64,000 nucleotides of DNA, from assembly GCA_963843685.1 (NCBI GenBank), contig CAWJLO010000007.1:62001-126000 (forward strand), written 5' to 3'. A model generated the notes under the pieces. The model made no database searches and was not told the origin of the DNA. It saw only the letters and a list, made by a program, of their open reading frames with translations. The translations under genes were made by a program, and so were the position numbers. The stretch is from DASQHL01 sp963843685 (lineage in GTDB: Bacteria; Chloroflexota; Dehalococcoidia; DSTF01; JACRBR01). Below, one piece after another: positions 17,378 through 26,495 of the stretch. Numbering within the stretch: position 1 is the first letter of the stretch; every line of letters starts with the position of its first letter.

Positions 17378-17653
17378 GTGCCAATCGCGGTGATATTCAC
17401 GCCGAAGTCGATGAACCGGGATCAGTATCAGCAGATCCTTTCCAGGCTGGAGGCAGCCGGAGCCCTGGACCAGCCTGGGCGTTCCTTTCACGCGTGCTTC
17501 GGTGTCGGCGACAGCCTGCGCATCTTCGACGTCTGGGAGTCGGAGGAGGCGCTGCGGGCGTCGATGGGTGCGACGCTGCTGCCCATTCTCGCGGAGCTGG
17601 GCGTCGAGTCGGGGCCACCGGAGATCTTTCCGGTGGAGCGAATCCTCTTCTAA
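17378..17653 (+). CDS. Small conserved protein, ABM/dimeric barrel type, copy 1
   Basis: 91 residues from GTG at 17378. The alternating beta-alpha pattern and size suggest a dimeric alpha/beta-barrel (antibiotic monooxygenase-like or DUF-type stress protein). The core PKSMNRDQYQQILSRLEAAG, then DQPGRSFHACFGVGDSLRIFDVWES and EEALRASMGATLLPILAELGV, is repeated in the next gene. His (SFHACFG) and the Phe-Asp-Val-Trp motif are shared and may line the cavity. No heme or flavin motif is evident. A tandem duplicate follows 42 bases downstream. Function unknown. Confidence 0.7.
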   Translation: MPIAVIFTPKSMNRDQYQQILSRLEAAGALDQPGRSFHACFGVGDSLRIFDVWESEEALRASMGATLLPILAELGVESGPPEIFPVERILF

Positions 17654-17695
17654 CTGAGCCACCACCGAGCCAGGTCAGCCGCGGAGGGATGGACT

Positions 17696-17971
17696 GTGGC
17701 GATCGTCTTCCTGTTTGAGCCGAAGTCCATGAACAAGGTCCAATACCACCGGCTCCTCGCGAAGCTCGACGAAGCGGGAATCAGGGACCAGCCGGGTCGC
17801 TCGTTTCACATCTGCTTCGGGGCCGGTGACAAGCTCCGCATCCTGGACGTCTGGGACTCCGAGGAGGCGCTGATGGCTTCGTTCGGCGAAGGGATCGTGC
17901 CGATCTTGCAAGAGGTGGGAGTCGAGGCAATGCCTCCGGACATCCTGCCCGTCGTGCGAATCATCTCGTGA
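17696..17971 (+). CDS. Small conserved protein, ABM/dimeric barrel type, copy 2
   Basis: 91 residues from GTG at 17696, the same length as copy 1 and identical at over half its positions. Shared blocks are PKSMN, DQPGRSFH.CFG.GD.LRI.DVW.SEEAL and PILQEVGVE. Start codon type is also the same. It is clearly a tandem duplication followed by divergence, mostly in surface-type residues. The two could heterodimerise. Immediately downstream is the trp operon promoter, which belongs to a separate transcript. Function unknown. Confidence 0.7.
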   Translation: MAIVFLFEPKSMNKVQYHRLLAKLDEAGIRDQPGRSFHICFGAGDKLRILDVWDSEEALMASFGEGIVPILQEVGVEAMPPDILPVVRIIS

Positions 17972-18014
17972 TGCGGCCATCCGGCGCGGTGTTGACCTGG
18001 GCGTCGCGAACGTC

Positions 18015-18044
18015 TTGACACCCTTCGCCGCGCGGCGCTACACT
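18015..18044 (+). promoter_or_regulatory. Promoter of the T-box-controlled trp operon
   Basis: TTGACA at 18015-18020 and TACACT at 18039-18044, with an 18-base spacer. A start near 18051 places the whole T-box leader in the transcript. Confidence 0.75.
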
Positions 18045-18051
18045 CGCGGCA

Positions 18052-18362
18052 CTTCGATACTGATCGGCTGTGATCGGGGCTAGTACGTACGGCAGGCGGG
18101 CCAACAAGAGAGCCGGGTTAGGTGAGAGCCGGCGGCAGCGCGACGGACCGAATGGACCCGGGAGCCTCGGACCGAACCTCGTGACGAGCGAGACCTCGTG
18201 ACTCACGAGACGTAGTCTCCGACGGGATGGGCGCCGTTACCACGGCCCGCGGCATCGGCCACATGGCCCGTGCCGGATCGAGATGAGGACGCGCGGGCGT
18301 CCTCAATGCAGGGTGGTACCGCGAGAAGCTCTCGCCCCTCAGTGGGCGGGAGCTTTTCTGTT
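18052..18362 (+). promoter_or_regulatory. Tryptophan-specific T-box leader
   Basis: The canonical T-box AGGGTGGTACCGCG occurs at 18310-18323. Upstream, Stem I elements are visible. AGTA lies at 18082-18085 (5' side of the specifier loop). AGAGAGCC at 18107-18114 and GGTGAGAGCC at 18121-18130 are the AG bulge and terminal loop, closed by GCCGG (18112-18116) and CCGGC (18129-18133). The specifier side is GAA-TGG-A at 18150-18156, giving the specifier codon UGG (Trp) at 18153-18155 followed by a purine. The lower helix can pair 18075-18081 with 18163-18169 (one G-U). A terminator follows the T-box. Uncharged tRNA-Trp is expected to stabilise the antiterminator and switch on the downstream trp genes and trpS. 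Confidence 0.93.
18326..18359 (+). terminator. Regulatory terminator of the Trp T-box
   Basis: A 12-base-pair stem: AAGCTCTCGCCC at 18326-18337 and GGGCGGGAGCTT at 18344-18355 (one G-U pair), a six-base loop, then a T-rich tail. It lies directly after the T-box, mutually exclusive with the antiterminator. Confidence 0.9.
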
Positions 18363-18405
18363 TGGTGACGCATTCGCCGGAGAACAGCGAAGACAGGAGC
18401 GAGCC

Positions 18406-19770
18406 ATGTCGAACGAGATCACAAAGTACAACCTCAGCGAGTCGGATCTGCCGACGCACTGGTACAACATCGCGGCCGATCTCAAGCAGCCGCCTCCGCC
18501 GCCGCTCCACCCCGGCACGCATCAGCCGATCGGCCCGGCCGATCTGGCGCCGCTCTTCCCGATGGAGCTGATCAAGCAGGAGGTCTCGCAGGAGCGCTTC
18601 ATCGAGATCCCGGACGAAGTGCGAGAGGTCTACAAGATCTGGCGGCCAACTCCGCTGATCCGCGCTCACCGCCTGGAGAAGGCGCTCGATACGCCGGCCC
18701 ACATCTACTTCAAGTACGAGGGCGCGTCTCCCGTCGGCTCGCACAAGCCGAATACGGCGGTCGCGCAGGCGTACTACAACAAGCAGGAGGGTGTGACGCG
18801 CCTGACCACGGAGACAGGCGCTGGCCAATGGGGCACCGCCCTCGCCATGGCCTGCAACTTCTTCGGCATTGAATTGAAGATCTACATGGTCAGAGTGAGC
18901 TACGAGCAGAAGCCGTACCGACGTTCGATGATGAAGCTCTACGGCGCGGACGTGGTGCCGAGCCCCAGCCCGGATACCAACGCCGGCCGGCAGATTCTCG
19001 CGGCCACGCCGGACACTCCCGGTAGCCTCGGCATCGCTATCAGCGAGGCGGTGGAAGATGCGGCGACGCGCGACGACACGAAGTACTCGCTGGGCAGCGT
19101 GCTCAACCACGTCCTGATGCACCAGACCGTCATCGGCCAGGAAGCGATGAAGCAGATGGAAATGGCCGGCGAATACCCCGACGTCGTCATCGGCTGCGCC
19201 GGTGGCGGCTCGAACTACGCCGGGCTGGCCTTCCCGTTCATGCGCGACAAGCTCAGTGGCGCAAGGAAGACGAAGTTCATCGCCGTCGAGCCGGAGGCGT
19301 GCCCGTCGCTCACGAAGGGCGAGTATCGGTACGACTTCGGTGACACCGCCGGCATGACGCCGCTGGTCAAGATGTACACGCTCGGGCACACGTTCATCCC
19401 GGAGGGCATCCACGCCGGCGGCCTGCGCTACCACGGCATGGCGAACCTGATCTGCGAGCTGTACGACCAGAAGCTGATCGAGGCGAAGGCCTACTTCCAG
19501 AACGCGGTCTTCGATGCGGCGCTGCAGTTCATCCGCACGGAGGCTATCGTGCCGGCCCCCGAGTCGTCGCACGCCATCAAGGCCGCGATTGACGAAGCTC
19601 TCGCGTGCAAGGAGTCGGGCGAGGCGAGGGTGATCCTCTTCAACCTGAGCGGCCACGGCTACTTCGACATGAGCGCCTACGACAGCTACCTGGCCGGCAA
19701 TCTCAAGGACTTCGCCTATCCGGCGGAGAAGGTCGCGGAGGCGATGATGCAGGTGCCGGTGCTCGCATGA
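18406..19770 (+). CDS. trpB2: TrpB2-type tryptophan synthase beta chain
   Basis: 454 residues from ATG at 18406 (GACAGGAGCGAGCC upstream). It belongs to the longer TrpB2 class, distinct from the classical TrpB encoded at 27238. It has the N-terminal extension DLPTHWYNIAADLKQPPPPPLHPGT, the PLP lysine in GASPVGSHKPNTAVAQAYYNK, and GGGSNYAG for the PLP phosphate. ETGAGQWGTALAMACNFF is typical of TrpB2. It condenses indole with serine (or phosphoserine in some archaeal members); TrpB2 proteins often act without TrpA. It is the first gene after the Trp T-box and overlaps trpS by four bases (ATGA). Confidence 0.92.
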   Translation: MSNEITKYNLSESDLPTHWYNIAADLKQPPPPPLHPGTHQPIGPADLAPLFPMELIKQEVSQERFIEIPDEVREVYKIWRPTPLIRAHRLEKALDTPAHIYFKYEGASPVGSHKPNTAVAQAYYNKQEGVTRLTTETGAGQWGTALAMACNFFGIELKIYMVRVSYEQKPYRRSMMKLYGADVVPSPSPDTNAGRQILAATPDTPGSLGIAISEAVEDAATRDDTKYSLGSVLNHVLMHQTVIGQEAMKQMEMAGEYPDVVIGCAGGGSNYAGLAFPFMRDKLSGARKTKFIAVEPEACPSLTKGEYRYDFGDTAGMTPLVKMYTLGHTFIPEGIHAGGLRYHGMANLICELYDQKLIEAKAYFQNAVFDAALQFIRTEAIVPAPESSHAIKAAIDEALACKESGEARVILFNLSGHGYFDMSAYDSYLAGNLKDFAYPAEKVAEAMMQVPVLA

Positions 19771-20786
19771 CGGAACGCAAGCGCATCCTCACCGGCATAC
19801 GGCCGACCGGCGCCCTGCATCTCGGCCACTACGCCGGCGCGCTGGAGAACTGGATTCGCCTTCAGAAGGAGTACGAGTGCTTCTTCCTGATCGCCGACTA
19901 CCAGGTCTCCGACTATGCCGACGACATCGACCGCGTGCGCGACTCCGTCTGGCAGGTGGCCCTCGACTGGCTGGCCGTCGGCCTCGATCCGGATGGCAGC
20001 CATTTCGTCATCGAGAGCGCCGTCCCGCAGCACACCGAGCTGTCAGTGCTCCTGTCGTGGTTCATCCCGCTCGGCCGCCTGCAACGCAACCCCACGCTCA
20101 AGGCGGAGATGGACGTGCTGGACATCGGCAAGAAGGGCGTGCCTGTCGGCTTCTTCATCTACCCCGTCATGCAGGTGGCCAACATCCTCATGCCTCGCGC
20201 GCATCTCGTCCCCGTCGGCGAGGATCAGCTTCCGCACATCGAGATGACGCGCGAAGTCGCACGCAAGTTCAACCGCGACTTCGGCGACGTCTTCCCGGAG
20301 CCCGAACCGCTCGTCGGCCGCGTGCCGCGCCTCGTCGGCACCGACGGCCAGGCCAAGATGGGCAAGTCCCTGGACAACGCCATCTTCCTCAAGGACGACG
20401 CGGAGACAGTGCGCAAGAAAGTGATGGGTATGTACACAGACCCGACGCGGTTGCGCGCCACCGATCCGGGACACGTCGAGGGCAACCCCGTGTTCATGTA
20501 CCACGACGCCTTCAACCCGAACACGGCGGAGGTCGACGACCTGAAAGAGCGCTACGTCCGCGGCGCGGTTGGCGATGTCGAGGTGAAGCAGAAGCTCGTC
20601 GTCGCGCTCAACAATCTGCTCGATCCCATCCGCGAGCGGCGTGCGCACTTCGAGGCCAACCCGGACTTGGTGAAGGATGCCCTCGCGAAGGGCAGCAAGG
20701 CTGGATGGGACGCCGCCGAGGCGACAATGGTCGATGTCCGCAAAGCGCTGCGCCTCGACTACATCGCGCGAGGGATGCCGTCATGA
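19767..20786 (+). CDS. trpS: Tryptophanyl-tRNA synthetase
   Basis: 339 residues from ATG at 19767, overlapping trpB2 by four bases. Class I motifs are present: TGIRPTGALHLGHYAGAL (HIGH-type HLGH) and QAKMGKSLDNAI (KMSKS-type KMGKS). The Trp-binding region includes DYQVSDYADD and VPVGEDQLPHIEMTREVARKFN. It charges tRNA-Trp with tryptophan. Because the same T-box senses uncharged tRNA-Trp, this gene is in a feedback loop with its own product. The stop overlaps trpE (ATGA). Length is normal for a bacterial TrpRS. Confidence 0.96.
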   Translation: MTERKRILTGIRPTGALHLGHYAGALENWIRLQKEYECFFLIADYQVSDYADDIDRVRDSVWQVALDWLAVGLDPDGSHFVIESAVPQHTELSVLLSWFIPLGRLQRNPTLKAEMDVLDIGKKGVPVGFFIYPVMQVANILMPRAHLVPVGEDQLPHIEMTREVARKFNRDFGDVFPEPEPLVGRVPRLVGTDGQAKMGKSLDNAIFLKDDAETVRKKVMGMYTDPTRLRATDPGHVEGNPVFMYHDAFNPNTAEVDDLKERYVRGAVGDVEVKQKLVVALNNLLDPIRERRAHFEANPDLVKDALAKGSKAGWDAAEATMVDVRKALRLDYIARGMPS

Positions 20787-22262
20787 CGGCGTACTTCCCC
20801 ACCATCGAGCAGATCCGCGGCATGGGCGGCCGCGGCAACGTCGTGCCCGTCTATCGCGAGATCATCGCCGATCTCGAGACGCCCGTGTCGGCGTACCTGA
20901 AGGTGGCGCGCGGCAAGTTCTCGTTCCTGTTGGAGTCGGTCGAAGGCGGCGAGCGCCTCGCTCGCTACAGCTTCATCGGCACGGAGCCGTACCGCGTCTT
21001 GCGCACGCCTGATGACACCGCCGGAGACCCGCTCCTCGCCGTGGAAGACGAGCTCCGCCGCTTCACGCCTGTCGCGGTCGAGGGCCTCCCGCGCTTCCTT
21101 GGCGGCGCCGTCGGCTACATGGCGTACGAGTGCGCACGCTACTACGAAAAGAAGCTTCCCGTCCCGGACGCCGATCCGCAGGGCCTGCCCGAAGCGGTCT
21201 TCATGTTCTGCGACACGCTGCTCGTCTTCGACCACCTCCAGCACAAGATCAAGGTCGTCAGCCACGCTCGCCTCGACGGCGACGTCGACGCCTCCTACCG
21301 CCAGGCCGTCTGGAAGATCGAGGAGCTGGTGAAGCGCCTCGAGCAGCCCCTCGCGCGCCTACCCGTACGACAATACGCGCCAGCCAGGCGCCGTCGACCG
21401 CTCGATGGAGTCCAACAACACGCGCGAGCAGTTCATGGCGAAGGTCGAGCGCGCGAAGGAGTACATCGTCCGCGGCGACACCTACCAGATCCAGGTCTCG
21501 CAGCGCTTCACCCGCCACACGGACGCCCACCCGTTCGAGGTCTACCGCGCGCTCCGCGTCGTCAACCCCTCCCCGTACATGTACTACCTGGAGATGGACG
21601 ACGTGCACTGCATCGGCGCCTCGCCGGAGATGCTCATTCGCGTCGAGGACGGCGTCATCGAGACGCACCCGATCGCCGGCACGCGCCGCCGCGGCCGCGA
21701 CGCGGAGGACGAGCAGAAGATGGCTGACGAGCTGCAGTCGTCCGAAAAGGAGCGCGCCGAGCACATCATGCTCGTCGACCTCGCCCGAAACGATCTCGGC
21801 CGCGTGTGCCAGCCCGGCACTGTGCAGGTGACGTCGCTGATGGCCATCGAGCGCTACTCCCACGTCATGCACATGGTGTCGCACGTCGTCGGAAAGCTAC
21901 GGCCGGACGTCTCCAGCTACGACGCGTTGCGGGCCTACTTCCCGCACGGCACGGTCACCGGCGCGCCGAAGATCCGCACGATGGAGATCATCGCCGAATT
22001 GGAGGGCGAGCGGCGCGGCGGGTACGGCGGCTGCATCGGCTACTTCGACATGTCCGGGAACTGCGACAGCGCGCTCGCCATCCGCACGATCTGGATGAAG
22101 CCCGGCGTCGCGTATTCCCAGGCCGCCGGCGGCGTGGTCTACGACAGCACGCCGGAAGAGGAGTACATGGAGTCGCAGAACAAGGCGCGCGCCACGCTCC
22201 GCGCGATCGAGCTGGCGGAAGAGCGGCAGGAAGACACGCCTCGGGGATCGCTGGGGTACTGA
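20783..22262 (+). CDS. trpE: Anthranilate synthase component I, interrupted by a +1 indel
   Basis: About 492 residues once a single extra base near 21347-21350 (a CCCC run) is ignored. The N-terminal part runs in one frame to LVKRLEQP. The rest continues one frame over with YPYDNTRQPGAVDRSMESNN and the intact chorismate-binding core: GDTYQIQVSQRF, GASPEMLIRVEDG, HPIAGTRRRG, LVDLARNDLGRV, FPHGTVTGAPKIRTMEII and GGCIGYFDMSGNCD. It converts chorismate and glutamine-derived ammonia to anthranilate with TrpG. Both halves are fully conserved with no second lesion, so a sequencing or consensus error is more likely than a true mutation. It overlaps trpS by four bases. Confidence 0.9.
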
Positions 22263-22263
22263 C

Positions 22264-23493
22264 GTGGTGGATCAACCCGGCCTCATCTCCGCCATGTTGC
22301 TCGAGAAGGGAGAGCACGTGCTCACCGCGCACCGGAAGCCGGAGTGCCGCCCGTTCGGCGGGCAGTGGTTGTTGCCGATGACGGTCGTCGGAGACACGGA
22401 GGCGGCCGAAGACGCGCTGCGCCGCCACGCGCGCGAGCAGTTCGGCGTCACCCTCGGCCTCGAACAGTTCGTCGACACGGTCTACCTGCAGGATCCGGAT
22501 GACCGGACGCAGTACGTCACGAACATCTTCCGCGCGCCCATCGTCGAAGGCCCGCTCCGGTTCAACGCCACCGGCGAGTACGACGATGCGCGCTGGGTGA
22601 CTGCGCCGCAGCTGGTGGGCCTCGAAATGCCCCCGGAGCTGCGTGGTCCGCTCGGTCGGATCATGACCGATCCCGACTACGTGTCGGAGATCGACTGGAC
22701 GGTGCCGGGAGAGGCCCTCCCGCTCGCCGAACGGCCGCGGCCCGCCGGCCCGCCGCCCGACAACCGCGCGGGATGGGACGCCATCTCCGCCGCGTACCAG
22801 GAGCAGTGCTACGGGGAGCGCTACGGCGAGCGCTTGATGTGGTCGTGGTCGCAACTCCGAAGACGATCTGCATCTCCTTGATGACGTGAGCGGCAAGCGC
22901 GTGCTCGTGCTCGGATGCGGCGGCGGCCAGGACTGCGTCGCGCTCGACAAGATGGGGCGCAATCGCGGTAGGCATCGACCAGTCCTCGGGGCAGATTGAA
23001 TACGCGCGAAAATACGCCGCGCGCCACGAAGCGTCGAACGCGTCGTTCGTCGAAGGTGCGCGTCGAAGACCTCACACGCTTTGACGACGGGAGCTTCGAT
23101 ATGGCCGTCTCCGCGCACATGCTCAACTACGTAGAGGCGCATCGAGGACGCGCTCCGCGAGGCTCACCGCGTGCTGAAGTCCGGCGCTCCGCTGGTCGTC
23201 TCCGTCCGAAGCACCCGTTCGACGCAGCTCTGTCCGATGCGCCGCCCTACAGGATCGAGCGACCGTATTGGAATCAACAAGTGGACTGGACGTGGTCGCT
23301 TGAAGGAGGCGTGGACGCGCCGTTCCGACAGTGGTTCTGGACGGTCGCGCAGTGGTTCGAGATGCTGACCGACGCCGGGTTCGTCGTCGAACGCATTCTC
23401 GAGCCACGGGAGGACAAACCGCTGCACGAGGACGCCGCCGGGCGAGCGACGCTCGTGCCGCACACGCTCTATCTCAAGGCGAGGAAGCGCTGA
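22264..23493 (+). CDS. Nudix-like domain fused to a SAM methyltransferase, several indels
   Basis: The first about 155 residues are Nudix-like (LISAMLLEKGEHVLTAHRKPECRPFGGQWLLPMTVVG), but the Nudix box is degenerate: R-H-A-R-E-Q-F-G in place of R-E-U-x-E-E-x-G. After a Pro-rich linker, DNRAGWDAISAAYQEQCYGE begins a class I methyltransferase with VLVLGCGGGQDCVAL (SAM motif I), FDDGSFDMAVSAHMLNYVE and a C-terminal WFEMLTDAGFVVERILEP. To read it through, about five single-base corrections are needed, near 22858, 22955, 23055, 23136 (extra bases) and 23206 (missing base). The end joins trpG (TGATG). Fused architecture and position between trpE and trpG are unusual; substrate unknown. It may be a real gene with sequencing errors or a decaying one. 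Confidence 0.7.
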
Positions 23494-24065
23494 TGGTACT
23501 GCTCATCGACAACTACGACAGCTTCACGTACAACCTGGTCCAGTATCTCGGTGAGTTGGGCGCGACCGTTGAGGTCGCGCGCAACGACGAGATCACGCTC
23601 GAAGACATCGAGGAGATGGCCCCGTCGCAGATCATCATCTCACCGGGCCCTGGCAACCCGGACGAGGCGGGGATCAGCAAAGACGTGATCCGCCGCTTCG
23701 CCGGCAAGGTACCCATCTTCGGCGTCTGCCTGGGCCACCAGTGCATCGGCGAGGTCTTCGGGGGGATCGTCGAGGGCGCCGGTGAGATCAAGCACGGCAA
23801 GGTGTCGCAGATCACGCATGACGGCCGCGGCGTCTTTGCCGGCCTTTCGTCGCCCCTCGAGGGCACGCGCTACCACTCGCTCGCCATCCGCGCGGACTCC
23901 GTGCCCGACGTGCTCGAGGTCAGCGCGCACAGCGAGAGCGGCGTGATCATGGGCGTGCGGCACCGGACCCTCCCCGTCGAGGGCGTGCAGTTCCACCCGG
24001 AGTCGATCTTGACACCGGACGGACACGCCATCCTGCGCAACTTCCTGGCGATGCGTGTATCGTGA
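23493..24065 (+). CDS. trpG: Anthranilate synthase component II (glutamine amidotransferase)
   Basis: 190 residues from ATG at 23493, overlapping the upstream TGA by one base. Class I amidotransferase signatures are MVLLIDNYDSFTYNLVQYL, IIISPGPGNPDEAG, the nucleophile Cys in IFGVCLGHQCIGE, and the His-Glu pair in VEGVQFHPESILT. It hydrolyses glutamine and channels ammonia to TrpE; it may also serve folate synthesis (PabA) where no separate gene exists. Length and motifs are normal and no lesion is seen. Confidence 0.95.
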   Translation: MVLLIDNYDSFTYNLVQYLGELGATVEVARNDEITLEDIEEMAPSQIIISPGPGNPDEAGISKDVIRRFAGKVPIFGVCLGHQCIGEVFGGIVEGAGEIKHGKVSQITHDGRGVFAGLSSPLEGTRYHSLAIRADSVPDVLEVSAHSESGVIMGVRHRTLPVEGVQFHPESILTPDGHAILRNFLAMRVS

Positions 24066-24087
24066 GGACGAGGGAGAGAACGCGGTC

Positions 24088-25114
24088 ATGAGCGAGCCCT
24101 TCACCATCAAGGACGCCATCGCGAAGCTCGTCGAAGACGAAGACCTCAGCGAATCCGAGGCAGCAGCCTGCATGGAGGAGCTGATGACGGGCACGGCGAC
24201 GCCGGCGCAGTTCGGCGCTTACGTCACCGCGCTCCGCATGAAGGGCGAGGCGGTCGACGAGATCGCCGGCATGGCGCGCGTGATGCGCCGAGAAGAGCAG
24301 CCGCATTCAGATTGACGGCCCCCTGCTCGACACCTGCGGCACGGGCGGCGACGCCAGCGGTTCCTTCAATGTCAGCACTTGCGCGGCCTTCGTCGCGGCC
24401 GGAGCCGGCGCGCGCGTCGCCAAGCACGGCAACCGCGCCATGACCTCGCAGTGCGGAAGCGCGGACGTGCTGGAGGCGCTCGGCGCGAAGATCGACCTCT
24501 CACCCGACCAGGTGAGAGCCTGCATTGAGCAGGCCGGCGTCGGCTTCATGTTCGCGCAGGGATTCCACCCGGCGATGAAGTACGTCGCGCCGCTCCGCCG
24601 GGAGATCGGCATCCGCACCGTGTTCAACCTGCTCGGTCCGCTCACCAATCCCGCCGGCGCGCATGTGCAGGTGCTCGGTGTGGCACGCGCTCAGCTTGTC
24701 GAGAAGCTGGCGGCGGTGCTCGCGCGGCTGGGCAGCCACCGCGCGCTCGTCGTTCACGGCGATGACGGGTTCGACGAGTTCAGTATCAGCGGTCCTTCGA
24801 CCGTCACGGAGCTGGCCGAGGGTGCCCTCCGCACGTTCCGAGTGGCGCCGGAGGACGCCGGCCTCCAGCGGCACGACATCTCGTACCTGCGCGGCGGCTC
24901 GCCGGAGCAGAACGCGACGGAGCTGAAGCTGGTGCTGGACGGGGCGCCGGGCCCGCTGCGCGACTTCACGCTGATCAACGCTGCAGCCGCGCTCGTCGCC
25001 TGGGGCGCGGCCGCCGATTTGGCCGCAGGCGTCACGATTGCGGCGAAGAGTATCGATTCGGGCGCCGCTGCGGCGAAACTCGCGGCGTTCGTCGCCGCCA
25101 CGAACGCCGCATGA
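24088..25114 (+). CDS. trpD: Anthranilate phosphoribosyltransferase, interrupted by a +1 indel
   Basis: About 341 residues from ATG at 24088 (GAGGGAGAG upstream), if one extra base near 24288 is removed. The N-terminal helical part (FTIKDAIAKLVEDEDLSESEAAACMEEL) runs into GMARVMR. The frame then shifts and continues REKSSRIQIDGPLLDTCGTGGDASGSFNVSTCAAF, followed by VAKHGNRAMTSQCGSADVLEALG. Key motifs GTGGD and KHGNR bind PRPP and anthranilate. The join is exact when one base is dropped, so the protein is otherwise intact; a sequencing error is the simplest explanation. It transfers phosphoribose to anthranilate, the second step of the trp pathway. Confidence 0.9.
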
Positions 25115-25133
25115 CGGCGGGACAGGGGAGCTG

Positions 25134-25968
25134 ATGCCGGCCGACACTATCGTTGACAGGATCGTGGCTGACAAGCGCGTCGAGGTCGAGGCGCGCAAGC
25201 TGCAGGAGCCGCTCGACGCGCTGAAACGGCGCCAGGACCGCATTCCCACCGAGCAGTGGAGCCTCGTCCGTGCGATCCTCGAAGGCCCGCGCGGCCCGAG
25301 CACGGGCGGCAAGCGTCTGCAGATGATCGCCGAGATCAAGAAGGCCTCGCCTTCGAAGGGCCGTCTCGTCGCGACGCTTGGAGCACCGCGCCATCGCGCG
25401 GACGTACACCATCGGGGGCGCTGCCGGCATCTCCGTGCTCACGGAGTCGAAGTACTTCCAGGGGTCGATCGACTTCCTCTCAGACTGCCGCGTCTCGATC
25501 GATGGCTATTACCCTGGGGGCCGCCCCGCGATGCTCCGCAAGGACTTCATCTTCGATCCGTACCAGGTGCACGAGTCGCGGGCGTACGGCGCCGACGCCA
25601 TCCTCCTTATCGTCTCCATCGTCAGTGACGACGAGCTCGCGCAGCTCGTCGAGTTGGCGCACAGCCTCCAGATGGAGTGCCTGGTCGAAGTGGCGAGCGA
25701 AGAAGAGGTCGAGCGGGCGCTGAAGGTACCGAGTGACCTCATCGGCATCAATAATCGCGACCTCAAGACCTTCCAGGTCGACCTCGGCGTGACCGAGCGT
25801 CTGCGCCCGCTGATCCCGATGGACCGCGTCGTCGTCGCCTTCAGCGGCATCCACACCCGCGCCGACTCCGAGCGCATGGCGAAGGCCGGGTGCCATGCGG
25901 TGCTCGTCGCCGAGTCGCTGATGACGGCGACGGACGTCCCGGCGAAGATGCGCGAGCTGCTGATATGA
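25134..25968 (+). CDS. trpC: Indole-3-glycerol phosphate synthase, interrupted by a +1 indel
   Basis: About 277 residues from ATG at 25134 (GGACAGGGGAGCTG upstream). Residues TIVDRIVADKRVEVEARK open the protein. The conserved MIAEIKKASPSKGRLVATL is followed by the frame change near 25378, after which the barrel continues EHRAIARTYTIGGAAGISVLTE, MLRKDFIFDPYQVHES, ALLIVSIV, LVEVASEEE, IGINNRDLKTF and CHAVLVAESLM. These carry the catalytic Lys and Glu residues of IGPS. Removing one T (or G) restores the frame exactly. The 3' end overlaps the start of the kinase-like gene (ATGA). Confidence 0.9.
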
Positions 25969-26495
25969 GCGCTCGCCCCGGCGGCCTGGTCGTCCAGATG
26001 CACGGCGAGCCCGGCAGCGGCAAGAGCACGGTCGCCCGGGCGATCGCGCCCTACATTGGCGCCGTCGTGCTGGACAAGGACGTGATCAAGGCGGCGCTGC
26101 TGCGCTCCGGCGTCCCCGAGCGGCAGGCCGGACCGGCGGCGTACGAGGTGTACTTCGCGCAGGCCGAAGACCTGGCGCGCCTCGGCCACAGCGTCATCCT
26201 CGACAACCCGGTGTTCTGGCCGCGCGTCGAACAGCGTTGGCTCGAGCTTGCGGCGCAGGTGGGATCGCCGCCCCTGCTGATCGAGTGCGTGTGCTCGGAC
26301 CGCGCGGAGCTGGAGCGCCGGCTCGGGTCGCGCGACGCGCTCGAGTCGCAGCCGCGCACTCCGCTCGACCTCACGCGTCATCCCGGCTCCGCCGCGACCG
26401 CCTTCGAGCCGCGTCTGACGCTCGACACGACGCGCGCGCTCTCCGATCTCGTCGAAGAGGCGCTGAGCTTCCTCCGCGCCGGTGTGCCGGCATGA
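25965..26495 (+). CDS. P-loop kinase-like NTPase within the trp operon
   Basis: 176 residues from ATG at 25965, overlapping trpC by four bases and ending four bases into trpF. The Walker A motif is GEPGSGKST near residue 15. A DKDVIKAALLRSG segment, a lid-like region, and LLIECVCSDRAELERRLGSRD follow, as in the AAA_33/chloramphenicol phosphotransferase-like or zeta-toxin-like P-loop kinases. It is not a trp enzyme. The exact nesting by ATGA overlaps shows it is co-translated with trpC and trpF. A small-molecule kinase activity is the best guess; the substrate cannot be inferred. Confidence 0.75.
   Translation: MSARPGGLVVQMHGEPGSGKSTVARAIAPYIGAVVLDKDVIKAALLRSGVPERQAGPAAYEVYFAQAEDLARLGHSVILDNPVFWPRVEQRWLELAAQVGSPPLLIECVCSDRAELERRLGSRDALESQPRTPLDLTRHPGSAATAFEPRLTLDTTRALSDLVEEALSFLRAGVPA

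Noticed and set aside
20783..22262. Programmed frameshifting in trpE
   Set aside because: No slippery heptamer or downstream structure stands out, and similar single-base lesions occur in many unrelated genes nearby, pointing to sequence error.
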